Positions 46,319-56,739 of a stretch of 64,000 nt of DNA are shown here, piece by piece. Origin of the DNA: Dugong dugon. Lineage: Eukaryota; Chordata; Mammalia; Sirenia; Dugongidae. The notes beneath the pieces are model-generated. The model worked only from the letters and a program-made list of their open reading frames with translations. It did no database searches and was not told where the DNA came from. Numbering within the stretch: position 1 is the first letter of the stretch; the number at the start of each line of letters is the position of its first letter. Location of the stretch: NCBI GenBank assembly GCA_030035585.1, contig CM057475.1:83531334-83595333 (forward strand), read 5' to 3'. Both the position numbers and the translations under genes were made by a program.

Positions 46319-46890
46319 CAGAGGTTCTCAAACTTTCCCGTCCCAGCATCCCTTTATACTCTTAAGACTTGAGTACCCCAAAGAGCTTTTGTTTATGTGG
46401 GTTCTATTGTGGTGCAAATGGTTAATGCATTCAGCTGCTAACCAAAAAGTTGGAGGTTCGAGTCCACCCAGAGGTACCTTGGAAGAAAGGCTTGGCAATC
46501 TACTTCCAAAAAATCAGCCATTGAAAACCTTATGGAGCACAGTTCCACTCTGACATGCATATTTTAAATATTTTTAAAATATTTATTTGTTCAGTTTAAT
46601 TAAACTGACAGTAATAAACCCACTGCATGTTAACATATATAACAGTCTTATGAAAAATAATACTTCTCCAAAAAATCATAAGAGGGCCATTGTGTTACAT
46701 TTTTGTAAGTCTCTAATGGTTGGCCTAATGAAAGACAGCTAGATTCTTGGAGCTGCTTCTGCCTCAGTCTGCTGCAAAATCGCACATCTCTGGCCCCTGG
46801 GAAACTCCACTGTTCTTCGAGAGAGAACAATAGTGAAAAAGGGAAATCACACCTCAGTGTTATTATGAAAACAGCCACACTTTGAGGAAA
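46319..46890 (+). mobile_element. hAT-Charlie-type DNA transposon fragment, split by a SINE
   Basis: The left end CAGAGGTTCTCAAAC, then 'ctttatactcttaagacttgagtaccccaaagagcttttg', and after the SINE 'aataaacccactgcatgttaacatat', 'gacagctagattcttggagctgcttctgc' resemble an old hAT-Charlie element. It is broken by the SINE at about 46,403-46,557. The right end is missing. The family was named from memory and the subfamily is uncertain. Confidence 0.6.
46403..46557 (+). mobile_element. Old divergent AfroSINE-type SINE, sense
   Basis: The head 'ctattgtggtgcaaatggttaatgc', B box 'ggttcgagtccacc' and the 'gcaatctacttccaaaaaatcagcc' middle match the old variant at 1,256 and 23,846 in reverse. The B box is well preserved. 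Confidence 0.8.
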
Positions 46891-46914
46891 GCTGTTTGAA
46901 TGTATCTTTGGATG

Positions 46915-47830
46915 AAAAAAAGTTTCTAGATGTTAATATAGTCAAATTCATTCATGTCTTCTATCTTTAGTGTTTTGTTTGCGTGTCTTAAGAAACTTTC
47001 CAACTTCAAGGTCTAACAGATTGTCACTAATATTTTCCACCAAGAGTTTTAAAGTTTCTTCTTCATATTTAATTCCTTAATCTACCTGAAGTAGATTTTT
47101 ATATGGTGTGAGGCAGGGATCCAATTTCTTCTTTTCCCTATAAATAACCATTTTTTCCAGCTCTGTTTATTGATTAGCCCAGGTATATGCTACCTCAACC
47201 ATATACCAAGGTTTTTTACAAAACAGATCTGCTTCTGGAGTCTCTGTTCTATCCCACTGACCCATTTGTTCATCCTTGAACTCGAACCACATTTTAATAA
47301 TTAGGTTCACAAAGAAGCCCTGCCAATGGGCAGGCAAAGGGCTGCTCTCTGTTCTTTCTCAGAAGTGTTCTGACTATTCTTGGTCTTTGTTATTTCATAG
47401 ACATTTTAGAGATAGTTTACCAAGTTCCATGAAAGCTCTGTTGGAATTTTGACTGGAAAGGCACTGAATCTATAGATCAATTTGGCAATAATTGACATCT
47501 TTATAATATATGGTCTTCTCCATAAACACTTTTACCTCAACATTTATTTAGGTCTTGTTTAATGCTTCTTAATAACATTTTTAGATTTTCACTGTAGAGG
47601 TCTTGGCTATCTTTTATTAGGTTTATTCTCAGGAATTTGATAATTTCTGATTCTATTCTAAATTGGTGGGCATCTTTTTCATTACACTTTCCTGCTTGCT
47701 TGTTGTTAGTCTACAGAAATGCAATTCACTTTAATTTCTTAATCTTATAGCTGGACATACTATTTCCAATAACGTATAGATTCATTTAGCTTTTTTATTT
47801 AACGTCAAATCATCAGTTTAAAAAAAAAGG
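46915..47830 (-). mobile_element. Antisense L1 in KNDC1 intron 3
   Basis: The + strand is the reverse complement of L1 ORF2: 'tatatggtgtgaggcagggatccaatttc', 'ccagctctgtttattgattagc', 'gtctctgttctatcccactgacc', 'tctcaggaatttgata'. Many stops interrupt it. It is truncated at both ends. Confidence 0.8.
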
Positions 47831-48104
47831 CAGTGTCATCCTTTGCTGGCCAGGTGCTGTGCCTCTTGTTTGCCTCCTCTCCTACTGTGAGCCGGCTCGG
47901 AGCAGCAGTGATACACTGGGTAGAGGTCGTGTGACAGTCAGTGTTCGTCCTGTCCCAGGGGGAAGTGGTTACTCTCCCTTCCTGTCCTCACATCCAGCTC
48001 ACTGGGAGCCTGTGGCTGGGCCTCTGGGGCACAAGTCCATGTGGCTGCTGCATCTCCTAGTGGCACACACCACCATCACAAGATGCATATCAAGAGATAA
48101 ATAG

Positions 48105-48240
48105 TTCTTCCTTTGTGGCAGTAATTACTGGTTAGAAAATGAAATGAAAAGTATTCCATTTGTAATAGCAACAAAAACTATAGAAAGCTTGGGAGTAAAG
48201 ACAACAGGAACAAGTGTAGACTTAGAGAAAACCTAAACCG
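48105..48240 (+). mobile_element. Short L1 fragment, sense
   Basis: The phrase 'ccatttgtaatagcaacaaaaactatagaaagcttgggagtaaa' (in parts) is a known stretch of L1 ORF2. It ends about 145 bases before exon 4. Confidence 0.6.
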
Positions 48241-48383
48241 TTTCTGCCCTGCAGTTATTTCAAACAGAATTGCACAGGCCAGGCCCAGAGGAACAGTGGG
48301 GTAGGGGTCCGTGGCGGGGTGAAGGAGGCCTGGGCACTGACACTGCTCCCAGACACCGACAGGGGCCCTCTCGGTCCCCGCAG

Positions 48384-48530
48384 GCCCACATCTACTCCCT
48401 GGGGGCCACGCTGAAGGCAGCCGTGGAGTACGTGCCGGAGCCAGAGCCAGAGCCCAAGCTCAGTGTGGACCTGGAGGCGTTGCTGGGCCAGATGCAGGCG
48501 GAGAGGCCGGGGGACCGGCCTGACCTGGAG
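48384..48530 (+). CDS. KNDC1: KNDC1 coding exon 4 (KIND1)
   Basis: Acceptor AG 48,382-48,383, donor GT 48,531-48,532; 49 whole codons, residues 121-169. AHIYSLGATLKAAVEY corresponds to the kinase F-helix region ('Sl-G' block). An EPEPEPEPK run follows and then the helical part to RPGDRPDLE. The EP run is longer than simple conservation would need, probably from slippage. Confidence 0.95.
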
Positions 48531-48856
48531 GTGAGCCCCACAGCCCTGCAGTCACACACATGGACACGCGTGTGCACCCAGCAGGCACTGAGCGCCTCCT
48601 GTCTGCCCCGCCCATCTCATCCCACCTGCAGCCTCATCTGGCTGCTCAACTGGAATTTGGTGGTTGATCGATTTGGTTTAAGACAAGACCTCGGAGTTTC
48701 TTGAGCATTTCTGTTATGAAAGAGTTTGGCTCAGACCTACCAAGGGCTGGATGAATCACTGGGTTTTCTGTGGTCCTGGATACACCACTTTCTGTACCAG
48801 AAATAGCAATTCCAGGCAGGGGGTTGGGGGTGCCCACGTCTGACCCATGTCCGCAG

Positions 48857-48974
48857 AGCATCATCGCGCTTTGTGAGGAGAGGATGAAGAGCGTGTCCTC
48901 CTGCCACCTGTGCCAAAGCCTCTCGGCCGTCGGGAGGAGGGTGCTCTCCATTGAGTCCTTTGGAGCACTCCAAG
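48857..48974 (+). CDS. KNDC1: KNDC1 coding exon 5 (end of KIND1)
   Basis: Acceptor AG 48,855-48,856, donor GT 48,975-48,976; 39 codons plus one base, residues 170-208. SIIALCEERMKSVSSCHLCQ closes the KIND fold, and the end LSIESFGALQ leads to the linker. The carried G joins AT of exon 6 to give Asp. Confidence 0.95.
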
Positions 48975-48984
48975 GTGAGTCCCA

Positions 48985-49440
48985 CACGCTCGTGCACATG
49001 CACACATGCTCATATACACACACGGACGTGCACAAAACCATGCACCCATGCGTCCTCTCACACAGACCCATGCACACACACATACACTCACACAGACACG
49101 CACACAGACAGGCACATACACACACACACACACAGACGTGCACATGTTCATATACATACATTCACATGGTTGCACATGTGCAGGCATGCACATGGACACA
49201 TACATGCACACATGTTCAGTCACACATGCAGACACGGACATGCATACTCACAAACGCACATGTACACACACACACGGGTGCACACATGCTACAGGCATGC
49301 ACAAGAACAGACGTACCCTGTTGTTATGCACATTGGTACATAGACACATACATGCACACATGCTCACTATCACATGCATACAGACATGCACGCCCACATG
49401 GGCATGCTCACACTCACACAAACACACACGCAGTCACACA
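48985..49440. repeat. CA-rich simple repeat directly after KNDC1 exon 5
   Basis: About 450 bases of ACAC/CATGCACA/ACATACA units on the transcript strand, starting about 12 bases into intron 5. It makes artefact Thr/His frames. Confidence 0.92.
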
Positions 49441-49972
49441 TGGGGTGCTGGTCCAGCAGGGAGTGATCTTAGGGGGAGGCCTGCACCCACTGTTGTGTGA
49501 AAACCACAGGCTGCAAAGGGTGACAAGGAACCGTGCATGTCTAGAGGCGTTCGCAGGGAGGCCTGTGCCCGGGACAGTGTCCCCCCAGGGGCCAGGAGAG
49601 TGTCCCCAGAGAGGTAGGGCCTGTTTAGTCCCCTTCCTGTGGGGCATTACTTGTACAGTCATAATAGAAAATAGATGTGCTTTTTCAGTGACATAATTAG
49701 ACAGTCCAGGGTTCCCTTAGGAAACTCCTGTGGGAAGCTTTGCCTGGCCTGAGGGAGACAGAGGCCCAGAGGCTTTCCAGAGCTTCATTAATTAGCTGGG
49801 ATTAGGTGACTAATGAGGCTAGGAAGTCACTGGGGCTGGCACTGAGGGAGGGGGTGGGTGGCTGGGAGCCTAGGAGAGCAGCCCCATCCTGGGAATCCCT
49901 GTACTCAGGGGTCTTTTGGGTGGGGGTCTCCAGTCCCTGCTCCCTGCCATGACCCCGCTTTCCCCGGCACAG
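49441..49972. other. KNDC1 intron 5, 3' part
   Basis: Unique-looking intron sequence up to the exon 6 acceptor. No repeat is recognised. Confidence 0.5.
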
Positions 49973-50808
49973 ATATCAGTGAGAGCGCCTGGAGGGGGAG
50001 ATTCGCTCCCAGAAGTGCGGGGCCCAGGGGGCAGCCTGGGGACCGTGGCACTGACCCCAAGGCCCCACATGCCCCACAGGGCCTGCCTGAGGGTGGCCTG
50101 GGCAACCTGGAGCAGGAGAGCAACTGGGGTGCTTGCCCCCCGCCCTCAAAGCCCCTGCTCTTGGCACCTGTGAGAAACGGCGAGAGCCTCGACGGGGAGG
50201 GGCTGTGCTCAGAGCAACTGGCAGGCCTCCTGCTGGACACCAGGGGTCCCCTGGGTGACCTGGACCACGGCCTGCTCAAAAGAAGCCGCCTGAGGAAGGT
50301 GCAGACCTTCCCCCGGCTCCTGGCTGAGGGCCCTGAGGCCGGTGCCCTCTGCCTGTCGCTGACGGGAAGCCAGCTGCCCATATCCGAACTGCTCCCTGCC
50401 GACTGCAGGAAGATGTTTCCAGAAGGGAAAAACGGCCTCCTGGGCTTCAAGGCACTGCCCAAGTACAGACTGTGGCCCGAGGAGGGGTCTGAGCCCCCGA
50501 TGAGCGAGGCACGAGGCCCCGGAAGCCGTGGGGACAAGGGAGCCCTACCAGGGGCCAGTATGGGCAGCAGCACTGGCCTGGGAGGCCCCGGCCAGGGAGG
50601 GGCGGCTGGCACCCTAGGACTGCCAGAGGAAGAGGGGCCCTCACAGCCAGCCAAGGCAACATCCTGCCCCAGCCAGGGCCCTGCAGAAGAGAACCCCCCA
50701 GCCTGCTCCCTGGACCTTCGAGATGCAGGCAGAGACACCGGGGCTCGCTGCAGCTCTGCGGGTGTTCCAGAAGAAGTGGGGCAGCCAGGAAGCACAGCCA
50801 CGGAGCAG
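49973..50808 (+). CDS. KNDC1: KNDC1 coding exon 6 (linker between KIND domains)
   Basis: Acceptor AG 49,971-49,972, donor GT 50,809-50,810; 836 bases, the largest exon seen. It encodes residues 209-487: DISESAWRGR, a Pro/Gly-rich low-complexity stretch, the better conserved RSRLRKVQTFPRLL block, QLPISELLP, KNGLLGFKA and a Gly/Ser/Pro-rich end. No folded domain is predicted by eye. The conserved short blocks may be binding motifs. The frame is open throughout, which fits a real exon despite the low complexity. Confidence 0.92.
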
Positions 50809-50969
50809 GTGGGTGGCCCAATTTCCTGCTGGGGGCACACTACACTCCTCTTCTGCCATGCCCCATGTGGTACTGATAATTTAGCCCAAGAAGGTCGCTG
50901 TGTCCCCAGCTCTTCTCAATAACCGAGATGTTCCAGGGAGCTGCCGGGTTTTGAAGGAAGCTGTGAACA

Positions 50970-51040
50970 CAGCCTGGGCCTGCTGTCCCCCACAGCCTGG
51001 GCGTGCTGTCCTCCACAGCCTGGGCGTGTTGTCTCCCACA
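50970..51040. repeat. 23-bp tandem repeat, 3 copies, in intron 6
   Basis: Units cagcctgggcctgctgtccccca, then with gtgctgtcct and gtgttgtctc variants, start at 50,970, 50,993 and 51,016. Each unit junction reads as a pyrimidine-rich run followed by CCACAG. Confidence 0.9.
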
Positions 51041-52261
51041 GCCTCCCTGGAGCTGTGGCCTCCCGGGGGGCAGCACTAGTCCCAGACACAGCCTACAGCC
51101 ACCCCTCCATCCACCAGGCGGTGATGTCAACGCCCACCCGTCATGAGCAGGCACGCCCTGCAGGGTTTTTCTTTTCTTGCTAGAAGAGGGGAGTGGGAAC
51201 AGCCCCCCAGGACCCCGGCCCAGCAGCCCCCACCCCAGCAGGGCTATTTCAGGGCCTTGGTTTCCTGCCTGCGGGGGCTGGTCCTGACTCCCTGCGTTCC
51301 TACACCAGTGTCCCAGTGGGCATAAGTGAGCTTCGGGCCCCGCCCACCAGCCCCTGGCCCCAGAGTAGGGAAAAAGCAGGGGCTTCAGGTCTTCCTCTTG
51401 GGGTTCTTTTAAAAAGTTAGAGCCACAAGCGTAAGTCGAGACTATTCACGGCCAGGCTTGGTGTCAGAGCCACCAAGAAGTGCGTGTGCCCACTTCCTAG
51501 CTGCTCGGCCGTGGCCTCGTCACCACTGCCAAGTCTCTACAGCTCACTGGAGCAGATGAGCCCTCACCGGGGTAGATAGACCTTCGCTGGGCAGAGAAGT
51601 CCACCCATCACTGAGTCAGTCCTTTGTCCTAAGAGTTTGTGAGCTGCCTGAGGGCACAGCCCAGCCCGCGGGCCCCGCACGGCCTACAAGTGGGGTCAGG
51701 GTCCAGAAGTCCAGGCAGCACTCAGCAGCCCTGGCACTGCTCCCCTGCTCCACCCTGAGGGGGTCAGGGCTTGCCCAGAGCTGGGGTGGGGAGTAAAGCC
51801 AGCCCCCTGCCCAGAGCTTCACTGCGGGACACAGCCCAGGGCCTCCAAGCTCAGTGCTGGGACACCCCACAGCCCCACACATAACGGCCGTGCTAAAGGC
51901 TCGGCAAGGAGTGAGCCAGCCTTCAGACACGGGTCCAGCAGGCACAGCACTGACATTCTTACTATAAGACACCCCCCTGGGTGGGGCGGGCGGGCACTGA
52001 CTGGCAGGGAGCCCAGGAAGAGCTGTGCCCCCAGTGGGCCATGCAGAGGGTTGAGGGAAGGACGCTAGTCTCTGGAGCCTTCCACTAAAGCATGCAATTG
52101 GGCATCCCTAGCCTGGTGGCCTCAGAATGAAGAGCCAAGATCTGGCTTCTTCCAGCCAGTGGTGCTCCAGGGCAGGGGGCATGCTGTGGGAGGCCTGTTC
52201 CTCTCCAGCAGTGTGTGATGGGGCCGACCTGTCCTGACCACATCCCTTCCTCCCCACACAG
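51041..52261. other. KNDC1 intron 6, remainder
   Basis: GC-rich unique-looking sequence up to the acceptor at 52,260-52,261. No element or gene recognised. Confidence 0.5.
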
Positions 52262-52376
52262 TGGATGTCCCTGCAGGACCTCCTGGTGAAGCTCGGCCGG
52301 CCCCTCCGGGAATACGAGCTCTGGGCACTGTGCCACAAGAGCCTCCAAGCCCTGCAGACCTACGTCGAGTTCCCAG
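52262..52376 (+). CDS. KNDC1: KNDC1 coding exon 7 (start of KIND2)
   Basis: Acceptor AG 52,260-52,261, donor GT 52,377-52,378; 38 codons plus one base, from residue 488. WMSLQDLLVKLGRPLREYEL parallels VSLADILSLRDSGLREQE of KIND1, showing the internal domain repeat. KIND2 is the part reported to bind MAP2. Confidence 0.95.
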
Positions 52377-52378
52377 GT

Positions 52379-53326
52379 AGCCGCCCTCGCCCGCCCCCAG
52401 TGCCACCACGGCTGATGGACTGCGGGGCCCAGCGGCCTGTGAGAGAGGCGCTGAGTTCACTGAACATGGCCCAGGTGGTCAGTGCAGACCTCAGGGCCAT
52501 GGGGGTGTCAGAGAGGCTTGGGGCAGATGCTTTAACCTCCTTTAACCAAGCAACCCCTGCTGAAAGGAGGGGGCCACAGACGCTCTGGCCATGCCATCCC
52601 AACAGGGTAGCATCGTCCCCAAGGAGATGAAAATTGATTCTGGGGGGAAGAGTGGAATCTTCGATATCACAGTGATTCATGGTCCTCGAAGTTCTGCCCC
52701 ACAGGACACCCTAACAGATTTTATACAAGATGGGGTGGGGAGGGGTGGGGCAGAGAACAGTGTCCACAGGGCTCCTGGGGAGGGGAGCAGTTATCAGAGA
52801 CACTGCTGTCAGGTCACCTGGTCCCCCACTGCGCTGCCCCTTGACTCAGGATGGGGTCTGTGACCTCTCAGCCTCCCCCAGGCCCCACCTTGTCCCTGGT
52901 CAGCCATCTCCCCAGCTCCCCTGGTCTTGGTTCAGTGCATTTTCACTTAGAACTCAGAGCACCCGCCAGTCGATGTGGCCAAGGAGCATCCACCACTGCC
53001 TCGACTGTGGGAGGGGCGGCTCAGAGGGTTCTCCCTGTGCTTTGGGACAGATGGGGAGGGGGCTGGGGCCCGCTTCATGACCTGGCATTGTCCCGGGACT
53101 TGAAGTCTTGCAACCCTGGGGGTAACACTGGTGAGCTATGAGGGGACTGGGCAGTGTGCCCACCTGCCCAGGCCTGTCTCATGTGACGGGGAGGCTGAGA
53201 GGAGCCCCTCCCCTTGATCGGGCAGTATGGCCCTCCAGAGAGCGGCCCTCGGAGCCAGCGGCAGGTGGGTCCTGTTGTGCCGCTGCCTGCTGAGGTGTTC
53301 GCCTCTGATACTACACTGTCCTGCAG
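52379..53326. other. KNDC1 intron 7
   Basis: No recognisable element. A G-rich patch lies at 52,730-52,750. Short frames are artefacts. Confidence 0.5.
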
Positions 53327-53398
53327 CCTACCTGTGCCTGGACTCCGTGCTGGTCGCCGAGGATGGCACAGTGCTCTTCGGGGCACCCCCTGCGGACG
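53327..53398 (+). CDS. KNDC1: KNDC1 coding exon 8 (KIND2)
   Basis: Acceptor AG 53,325-53,326, donor GT 53,399-53,400; 72 bases. With carried bases it encodes AYLCLDSVLVAEDGTVLFGA and PPADG. This matches the ITPDTLAFNTSGNVCF strand pair of KIND1. Confidence 0.93.
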
Positions 53399-53489
53399 GT
53401 GCGTATGAGGCTCACCAGGGGCTGCGCTTGGTGTGAGTTTGATGCTGCTGATGGCAAAACTAATCCAGGTCTGGGGTTTTCTGTCTCAG

Positions 53490-53551
53490 GTGCTTACAAT
53501 TCATTTTTCGTGGCTCCTGAGGTCGCAGAGGAGAAGCTGGTGACGGAAAAG
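53490..53551 (+). CDS. KNDC1: KNDC1 coding exon 9 (KIND2)
   Basis: Acceptor AG 53,488-53,489, donor GT 53,552-53,553; 62 bases, ends in phase 0. It encodes GAYNSFFVAPEVAEEKLVTEK, with FFVAPE parallel to FVPPEF of KIND1. The intron before it is only 91 bases, one of the shortest in the gene. Confidence 0.93.
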
Positions 53552-53900
53552 GTAACCAGACCTCCTCCACACTCCTGCCAAACCCTGGGCCTGCAATCCT
53601 TATACCCAAGCTCGCCCCACTCCCACCCCTCCTGTCTAAGAGGGAAAAAGAGGAGGGATGGGCATGGTGTCGGGACCCAGTGGGATTGTGGCAGGTCCCC
53701 AAAGGGCACCACACATGCCCAGCACCTCGGCTCTGGCCAGTGAGATGGCTGCAGGCAGTGTCCACCAGTAGACATTGCCTCAGAGGGTCCTGGGGACATG
53801 GTGAGGCAGTGGCTGCCCCAGCAGTCCTCTGCGTGAACAGTTGTAAGTAGTGCTGCATGGGCTGCCCGTCCTGGTTTGCGGGAGCCAACAGCAGTCATTA

Positions 53901-54101
53901 CAAAAAAAAACAATACCCTCGAGCCTATTCTGACTCATAGCAACCCTAGAGGACAGAGTCGCCCCATAGGGTTTCCACAGCTGTAAATCTCTATGGAAAC
54001 AGATTGCCACGTCTTTCTCCCACAGAGCAGCTGGTGGGTTAGAACCACCAACCTTTCAGTTAGCAGTTGAGTGCTTAACCACTGTGTCACCAGGGCTCCT
54101 T
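53901..54101 (-). mobile_element. AfroSINE, longer variant, in KNDC1 intron 9
   Basis: Duplication CAGTCATTA at 53,892-53,900 and 54,102-54,110. About 200 bases: it has an extra middle piece 'ctgtaaatctctatggaaacagattgcca' that shorter copies lack, as in the copy at 56,252. Confidence 0.92.
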
Positions 54102-54559
54102 CAGTCATTAGAAAGCTATCATTAAATTAAGTTATACAAACTCACAATTAAATTATACTCAAAATCAAGGTAGAGTTTCCACTTCCAGAAAGAGGAGTAG
54201 ACATACTATCCCTATTTGTTCTGCTAAGTACAACTGAAAACCTGCACAGTGTACATAAACAAACGTGAGGAGACTCTGAAAGGTGGAGAGAAGAAGGCAA
54301 ACCCCTTATGGACCTCAAGATAGAAGAAATGACACAGTGATGAGGCTGCTGGCTTTCTTTTTGTCTCAGACATCCCAGATTTGGGGCTGAAGAAGCCAGC
54401 AAATTAGAAACCCCAATTGCTGCAGACAAAAAAGCCCAATAGAAACCAGCTCCCTGCAGCCAAAGGACCAGGAAAGGGGTGGCCCAGCAAGACAGAAAAC
54501 CATCAGACAATAACCACTCACTTCAGCCAAACACCACGGAAAAACAGCCCCACCCACAC

Positions 54560-55110
54560 CAACAAAGGCAGAGTGGGGAGCATAGACTTCTACCGTCTCC
54601 CAGCTGTAATAAGGCACCTCGACTCACTCGCTGGGGTGCTGTCAGAGAAGGCTGAGCAGAGGGCCAGGACTTTCATCCCCACCAGGTGGTAATAAGGATA
54701 TCACTCCCCAGTGGCAGTGGAGACCACACAGGGAGCCTGAACTTCTGCTCTCACCTGTTGGTAAAAAGCCACCCCAACTCCCCCACTGAGTGGTATCAGA
54801 GGAGGCCGAGTGGAGAGTCAGGACTCTCACCACCACCACTTGGTGGTAATGAGCCCACCTTCGTCTCCTACAGTGTCATCAGAGCCATGTGGGGAGCAGT
54901 AAGGAGGCCACCTACCACCCTCAGCCAGGAAGGTATCAGTGGAAGCATAATGGGGAACCAGAACTTCTACCCTTGTCTAGCAATAATGAGGAGTTCCCTT
55001 CCTCAAGTGTCAACAGAGAAAACCTGGACTTCAATCCCCACCTGGCAGTAATGAGATGGCACCCTCCCTTCCCCTGCCAAGATGGTATCAGAGAAAGCCA
55101 GCTAAAACAG
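54560..55110 (+). repeat. Monomer-like repeats in the L1 5' region
   Basis: A block of the type 'ctttcatccccaccaggtggtaataaggnnntcactcccc..tgagtggtatcagag' recurs with its 'ggtaata' core near 54,605, 54,687, 54,759, 54,842, 54,978 and 55,046, spacing mostly about 70-85 bases (one double step). Confidence 0.7.
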
Positions 55111-56251
55111 AAAGTTTAAATAAGATCCAGAATCTTATAACATAATTTTAAAAATGTCCAGATTTTAATAAAAAATCACTCATTATACCAAGAACCAGGA
55201 AGACCTCAAAATGAATAAAAAAGATATCAATATATGCCAACACTGAGATGACAGAGATGTTCAAAATAACTGAAATTTTAAAGCAGCCATCATAATAATA
55301 CCTTAACAAATAATTATGATCATATTTGAAACAAATGAAAAAATAATCTCAGCAAGGAAAGAGAAGATAAAAAGAAGAAGCAAATTGAAATTTTAGAACT
55401 GAAAAATATAATAACTGAAATTTAAAAAAAATTCAGTGGATGGGCTTAATAGTAAATGAAGGGGTAAGAAGAAAGAATAAGTGAGTTTAAAGATAGATCA
55501 GCAGAAATTACCTAATCTGAAAAACAGGAAGAAATTAGGCTGAAAAAAATATTAAGCAGAACCTCAGGGATCTGTGGGATAGTAACAAAAGATCTAATAT
55601 TTATGTCTTCAGAGTCCTGGAAGAAGAGGAAAAAGATGGTGAACCAGAAAAAATATTCAAAGAAATAATGGCTGAAAACTTCCCAATTATGGAAATAAAC
55701 ATAAACCTAAAGATATCAGAAGCTGAGGAAACCAAAAGAAATCAACACCAAAACACATCAATCAAACCTTTCAAAAAGCTAAAGGCAAAAATTCTTGAGA
55801 GTAGCAAGAGAGAAACAACACCTTACATATAGGGGGAAAAAAGTCAAAGGGCAGTGTATTTCTTACCAGAAACCTTAGAAGGAAGTGGCAGTACTTTTCA
55901 AGTGCTGCAAGAAGTGTCAATCCAGAATTCTGTAGCCTTCAGGAATAAAGGGAAAGTTAAGACTTTCTCAGATAAAGAAAAACTAAGGAAATTTGTCACA
56001 ACAGACCCACCTTAAAAGAATGGCTAAATAGGTTCTGTAAACAAAAGGGAAACAATAAAAGAAGGAATCTTAGAATGTCAGGGAGGAAAAAAAGACATGC
56101 TAAGAAAAAATACGAATAAATGCAATAGATTTCCCATCACCTCTTTAGTTTTCTAAATTGATGATGAAGTAAAATTTATAACTGTTCAATGTTTTAAATG
56201 TATATAGAGGATATATTTAAGACCATTACGTTAAGAATGGAAGAGAGTAAA

Positions 56252-56459
56252 AATCCATCCATGGGCATTGGGTCAATTCTGACTCCTAGTGACCCTATTG
56301 GACAGAGCAGAACCGCCCCCCATAGGGTTTCCAAGGCTGTAAATCATTACAGGAGCAGATTGCCAAATCTTTCTCCTGAAGAGCAGCTGGTGGGTTCGAA
56401 TCATTGAGCTTTTGGTTAGCAACGAAGCACTTAACCACTGTGCCACCAGGGCTCCTTAT
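56252..56459 (-). mobile_element. AfroSINE, longer variant, in L1
   Basis: Flanked by gaatggaagagagtaaa (56,235-56,251) and gaatgggaaagagtaaa (56,460-56,476), an imperfect duplication of about 17 bases. It has the same extra middle piece as the copy at 53,901. Confidence 0.92.
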
Positions 56460-56575
56460 GAATGGGAAAGAGTAAAGGGATGTAAATGGACGTGAAGTTT
56501 GCATACTTTACTTGAACTGGGAAAATGACCACACCTGTAGACTGTGATAATCTATGTAGATGTAGTGTAACACCT

Positions 56576-56739
56576 AGAAAAAACAAACCTGTTGCTGTCG
56601 AGTTGATTCCAACTCAGAGTAACCCTAGAGGACAGAGTAGAATGCCCCATAGGATTTCCAAGGAGCACCTGGTGGATGAGAACTGCTTACCATTTGGTTA
56701 GCAGCTGAGCTCTTAACCCCTGTGTCACCAGGGCTCTAA
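56576..56739 (-). mobile_element. AfroSINE in L1
   Basis: Perfect 9-bp duplication GTAACACCT at 56,567-56,575 and 56,740-56,748. Short-type copy with 'gttgctgtcgagttgattcc' tail end. Confidence 0.93.

Noticed and set aside
48770-49696. 308-codon frame running through exon 5 and the CA tract
   Set aside because: Only 48,857-48,974 is the exon. The rest reads Thr/His repeats from the microsatellite beyond a good donor site.
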